A DNA stretch of 19,005 bases from CAYRXM01 sp964428175 (GTDB taxonomy: Bacteria > Chloroflexota > Anaerolineae > JAFGEY01). The DNA lies in NCBI GenBank assembly GCA_964428175.1, contig CAYRXM010000095.1:1-19005 (forward strand), written 5' to 3'. A program made the position numbers and the translations under genes. The notes beneath the pieces were generated by a model that did not search any database, was not told the DNA's origin, and saw only the letters and a list, made by a program, of their open reading frames with translations. Below, piece by piece: positions 15,854 to 19,005 of the stretch (position 1 is its first letter; the number at the start of each line of letters is the position of its first letter).

Positions 15854-18481
15854 ATGAATGATCACACAGATCGGTCTCTGGCCGTTCTGGACATGGCAAG
15901 GAAATTTATCGACATGATGTCACGTCGCTTTTGGACGCGCCCGCGCCTCGGACGAAACGCGCTCGGGCTGGTGACGCTTGCGCTGTTTCTCTCAGCCTGT
16001 TTTGCACCGACGCCCACACCCACCCCGCAGCCGGTTTCCCTCACCTTTGCCTGCCCGGCCGATCAAGTCAAGGCCTATCAGCAGGCGGCGGAGGATTTTG
16101 GCCGCGAAAATCCTCTTGTCCGTGTCCACGTCTTGCCCCTGGACGAGATCGTCTCCTTTCCGCTGGACGAGACCGACCTCCTCGATCCAATCCGCAAGCT
16201 GGCTTCTGCCGCCGATGTCTTTACCTGGACCGACGACGGTGTGGAAGGCGGCGCGGCCGGCCTGGTGCTCGACCTGACCCCGTTTGTCAAAAGTGATGAA
16301 CAGATGGCCGAGGAAGCTTTTTTGCCCGGCCTGCTGGCTCATTTTCAATGGCAAGGGGGCACCTGGGCGATTCCGGCCTGGGTGCATGCGCCGCTGGTGG
16401 CCTATGACGCCCGGCTGTTCGAGCAAGCCGGCCTGGACGAGCCACAGCCCGGCTGGACCTGGGACGATCTGGCCCTGACCCTCGAAAAGCTGACCCGGCG
16501 CGAGGGAGAACAGACGTTCCGCTACGGCGCGTACCTGGGCGTTAACCCGGCCCTCTCGGTGCTGGACGCTCAAGGCGGCAGGTTGATCGACGCCACGCGC
16601 GACGTGGTCGTGCCGCTGCTGGACGATCCGCACACCGTGGCGGCGGCGCAGTGGTATGTCGATCTGGTCAGGCAGGGTATCGTTCTCAACCCCACAGGCC
16701 CGGTTGACCCTATCAAGCAACTCGAAGAGGGGGAAATCGCGTTGAGCGTGCTCCCGTCTGGAGTGTGGACGGACGAGATCGTGCGCCGAAATGAGGCTTT
16801 CAAGCTGACCGTCCTGCCGGGGCGGAGCCGCGTCTATCCGTATGGGTATTACATCAGCGCGGGGACGGCTCATCCGCAAGCAGCCTGGCAGTGGGTGCAG
16901 TTTTTGAGCCGCGAGGTCGTTCCTGCCGATGGGCTGCCGGCGCGCCCGGAGCAGGCCGACGGCGCGCCCGGCATCAGGCGCATGGGCGAACAGGCCGCTC
17001 GGGCTGTTCAGGATACGCTGAGCCGGGCGCTGCTGCCGGTGCGCCCGGTGCAGATCGAACGACAGTTCATGAGCGCCGTCGAACGCATCTTGGGCGGCAT
17101 GGACGCGCAGACCGCCCTGGCGCAGGCGCAGCAGGCCGCCTTGAGCGGCGGCGAACCGGCGGCGGTCGAAACCGTCGTTGTGCCTCCTCCGACGCCTACG
17201 CCGGCGGCGATCGAGCAGATCGTCTTTTTCGCCCCGATTCCCGACGAATACCCCCAACTGGCCAGCGTGTTTCAGCAGGAACACCCCGAAATACGGATCA
17301 AGGTTGTTTCTGCGCCCGAACTGGGCGTCTATGGTTCATCGCCCCGGTTGGTCGAATCGATCGAGGTCGCCCAGACAGATTGCTTTTTGTGGCATACCGG
17401 AATGTTGCAAAATGATGAGAACAGATTGTTGGTGCTCGACCTGGGGCCTTTTGTGGACGCCCACCCCGATTTTGCGCCGGATGATTTCGTTCCGGTCGCC
17501 TGGGCGCAGGCCTATCGCGGCGGCAGCCTGTATGGTATCCCTTCTGGCCTGCGGGCGCGTGTCTTGTACTATAATCGCGCCCTGTTTCAGGCGGCCAACG
17601 AGCCTTTTCCCCAACCCGATTGGACGTGGGACGATTTGATCGGCGCGGCCTATCAACTGTCCGCCGGCGAACCGCCGGAGCGGCAGTACGGCCTTTTGCT
17701 CTGGCCTTTCGGCCAGGAAATCCGCACCTGGGTGGAGGCCTGGGCCGGCTCATTGGTCGATGATCGGGCCGCGCCGGCCCGCTTTCGCTTTGACGATCCC
17801 CAGATCGCTTCGGCGGTGCGGCAGTTGGCCCGCTTGGTGCAGGACCGGGTGGTTCCCGTGTTGGGGATGGAAACGGTTTCTGAAGGCGACCAGCAGTACA
17901 TTGCCTATCGGATCGGTGAACTGGAGGAACTGGCCCGTGCTCAAAAGGGGGCCATGTGGCTGGAATGGGTCGGTTTGATCCAGCAAAAGCCGATCGAGCA
18001 TATCGCCGTGGCTGTGCCGCCCACCTCAGTGGCCGGTTCAGGCGCCTATGTCGCGAGCCAGTACTATATTTCGGCCCAGACGCCTCACGCCGAGGCGTGC
18101 TGGGCGTGGATTCACTTTCTTTCCACCCGGCTTCCGCCCGACGGCACGCTGCCGCCCCGGTACTCTCTGCTGCACTCGGAACAGTTTGCCGAAAAGGTCG
18201 GCCAGGCCAATCAGCAAGTCTATTTGCGGGCTGTGGAATCGCCGCTCCCCGCGCCATCCGCGCCGGAAGGCTGGCTGGAGGAAGCGGATCGCGCCTATAC
18301 CTGGTTCGACCGGGCGCTGGAGAATGCGTTGTGGCAAAATGCCGACGTCGAAACCGAGTTGGCCCAGGCCCAGTTCAAGGCCGACGCTTACCTGGCCTGC
18401 CTGCGCCGGCAGCCCGAGCAAACTGTTGAAACCGCGCAGGCTTGCTTTGAGCAGGTCGAGGCGGACGCGGCGCGGCCATAG
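15854..18481 (+). CDS. Double-domain solute-binding lipoprotein B2
   Basis: 875-residue close copy of B1 with the same long N-terminus, lipobox LSAC (Cys49), two SBP domains joined by a PPPTPTPAA linker, and the C-terminal C-x14-C tail. Differences from B1 are not spread evenly. They cluster at about residues 271-319 (for example LVRQGIVLNPTGPVDPIKQ against ILKRGLVLNPSGPVMPIEL), at 458-521 at the start of domain 2, and near 551-567, with long, almost unchanged stretches between. Most of these changes alter the protein. The start is fixed by GGAGGTGG. B2 has its own promoter after the A2 terminator. Ligand unknown; altered binding specificity relative to B1 is a reasonable inference. Confidence 0.88.
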   Translation: MNDHTDRSLAVLDMARKFIDMMSRRFWTRPRLGRNALGLVTLALFLSACFAPTPTPTPQPVSLTFACPADQVKAYQQAAEDFGRENPLVRVHVLPLDEIVSFPLDETDLLDPIRKLASAADVFTWTDDGVEGGAAGLVLDLTPFVKSDEQMAEEAFLPGLLAHFQWQGGTWAIPAWVHAPLVAYDARLFEQAGLDEPQPGWTWDDLALTLEKLTRREGEQTFRYGAYLGVNPALSVLDAQGGRLIDATRDVVVPLLDDPHTVAAAQWYVDLVRQGIVLNPTGPVDPIKQLEEGEIALSVLPSGVWTDEIVRRNEAFKLTVLPGRSRVYPYGYYISAGTAHPQAAWQWVQFLSREVVPADGLPARPEQADGAPGIRRMGEQAARAVQDTLSRALLPVRPVQIERQFMSAVERILGGMDAQTALAQAQQAALSGGEPAAVETVVVPPPTPTPAAIEQIVFFAPIPDEYPQLASVFQQEHPEIRIKVVSAPELGVYGSSPRLVESIEVAQTDCFLWHTGMLQNDENRLLVLDLGPFVDAHPDFAPDDFVPVAWAQAYRGGSLYGIPSGLRARVLYYNRALFQAANEPFPQPDWTWDDLIGAAYQLSAGEPPERQYGLLLWPFGQEIRTWVEAWAGSLVDDRAAPARFRFDDPQIASAVRQLARLVQDRVVPVLGMETVSEGDQQYIAYRIGELEELARAQKGAMWLEWVGLIQQKPIEHIAVAVPPTSVAGSGAYVASQYYISAQTPHAEACWAWIHFLSTRLPPDGTLPPRYSLLHSEQFAEKVGQANQQVYLRAVESPLPAPSAPEGWLEEADRAYTWFDRALENALWQNADVETELAQAQFKADAYLACLRRQPEQTVETAQACFEQVEADAARP

Positions 18482-18490
18482 CCTGTTTAT

Positions 18491-18548
18491 TTGCCCCTCC
18501 CCGAACTTGGCGTATAATGGGGCACATCCAGGTTCATTGGCGGAGGTG
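18491..18548 (+). promoter_or_regulatory. Promoter-leader cassette P5 of lipoprotein E
   Basis: TTGCCC (18491-18496), 16 bp, TATAAT (18513-18518), the conserved leader and GGAGGTG (18542-18548) before the ATG at 18553. The spacer differs from the other copies (CCGAACTTGG instead of the ACCCCACTC type), so the C-rich spacer is not essential to the cassette. Confidence 0.83.
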
Positions 18549-18552
18549 AAAC

Positions 18553-19005
18553 ATGATCGGTTGTGCGCCGCGCGTGCTCGCTGGCAGTGGAAAATTGCCG
18601 GGAATAAAGCTGCTGCTGCTGCGGCTATTCTTTCTTGGCCTGCTCTGCTTGAGCGGCTGTGTCCGGCCCACTCAAGTGGAACGTGTCCCTATTTACTTTG
18701 TGGCAAACCCGGCGTTCAACCTGGACGCGCACGTTTCCGAATTCGAGGAACGCTACCCTCAGTTCGATATCCACGTCACCTATCTGTCCAACATTCCCGA
18801 CGACTGGCCTCGCCATTTTGACGCCGCTCTGTTTTGGAGCAAGCCCTCCGAGTCAGATCTATTTTTTAATCTCAAACCATTAATCGAATCGGATCCGCAG
18901 TTTGATCCCGATGACTTTTATCCGGGCGCGCTGGCCACCGGCTATGAGACCCTCCCCACGCGGGTCGACGACCGCTTGATCGGCATTCCGGCCGGGCTGG
19001 AGTTT
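18553..19005 (+). CDS. Solute-binding-type lipoprotein E, cut by the window edge
   Basis: Open from the ATG at 18553 to the last base, 151 codons with no stop. The basic, hydrophobic N-terminus (IKLLLLRLFFLGLLCLSGC) ends in lipobox LSGC (Cys36). The start of an SBP domain follows: FEERYPQFDIHV, the acidic-rich LKPLIESDPQFDPDDFYPGAL typical of the family, and LIGIPAGLEF. The first residues MIGCAPxVLA match lipoprotein D, so E is probably the D-type member of the right-hand set. The leader cassette and GGAGGTG fix the start. Whether it has a second domain cannot be seen. Confidence 0.82.
   Translation, partial: MIGCAPRVLAGSGKLPGIKLLLLRLFFLGLLCLSGCVRPTQVERVPIYFVANPAFNLDAHVSEFEERYPQFDIHVTYLSNIPDDWPRHFDAALFWSKPSESDLFFNLKPLIESDPQFDPDDFYPGALATGYETLPTRVDDRLIGIPAGLEF

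Larger units (their letters stand above)
13168..18549. repeat. Right copy of the two-gene duplication (A2-B2)
   Basis: Partner of 53-5347. The coding parts align with only two small indels, +6 bases in A2 and -3 in B2. The intergenic stretch differs: this copy has a terminator and a longer spacer before the B2 promoter. Confidence 0.9.

Noticed and set aside
13207..17284. Long open frames on the - strand, for example 13207-14385 and 15992-17284
   Set aside because: They lie antisense to clearly coding lipoprotein genes, encode Arg/Gln/His-rich sequence without domains, and recur only because the sense genes are duplicated.
53..18549. CRISPR array or insertion-sequence ends as cause of the repeats
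   Set aside because: The repeats are whole genes and promoter cassettes. I saw no short regular spacers, no transposase and no terminal inverted repeats with target duplications.

Overview
The window comes from a high-GC bacterium, most likely a Chloroflexota (Anaerolineae-like) genome. The hints are large lipoproteins with Pro-Thr linkers behind the lipobox, expanded families of solute-binding proteins and the codon use. There is no rRNA or marker gene, so this placement is an inference. Every gene I can support is on the + strand. The many long open frames on the other strand are shadows of GC-rich coding sequence.

The locus is an array of seven large lipoprotein genes, called A1, B1, C, D, A2, B2 and E here. 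Each complete one carries two tandem extracellular solute-binding (SBP family 1-like) domains. A1-B1 (53-5279) and A2-B2 (13168-18481) are recent copies about 13.1-13.2 kb apart. Their near-identical stretches alternate with diverged patches. D is split by a one-base frameshift. E runs off the right edge. No ABC permease, ATPase or histidine kinase lies in the window.

Between the lipoprotein genes sits a second module: an OmpR/PhoB-type response regulator (11349-12026), a membrane-anchored MauD/TlpA-like thioredoxin (12154-12786) and a small secreted peptide with eight cysteines (12830-13129). It leads directly into A2 and ends at a strong terminator (15697-15748). A decayed copy of the module lies at 5345-5995. 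There only the last 48 codons of a regulator and possibly the start of the redoxin remain, but the peptide gene is intact and leads into lipoprotein C.

Regulation is unusually readable. Five lipoprotein-type start regions share one promoter-leader cassette: TTGCCC, 16 bp, TATAAT, then a conserved leader with GGAGGTG. The regulator gene has a related promoter. In both module copies, two CTGTAAGGA direct repeats 11 bp apart overlap the regulator stop codon and sit where a -35 box would be, upstream of TATAAT. This is the layout of PhoB/OmpR-activated promoters. A hairpin with a T-rich tail follows in the leader of both copies.

Working hypothesis: the regulator turns on a thioredoxin that handles disulfides in the secreted eight-Cys peptide, made together with a double-SBP lipoprotein. 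This combination is the best candidate here for an undescribed system. The functional link is inferred from gene order only.
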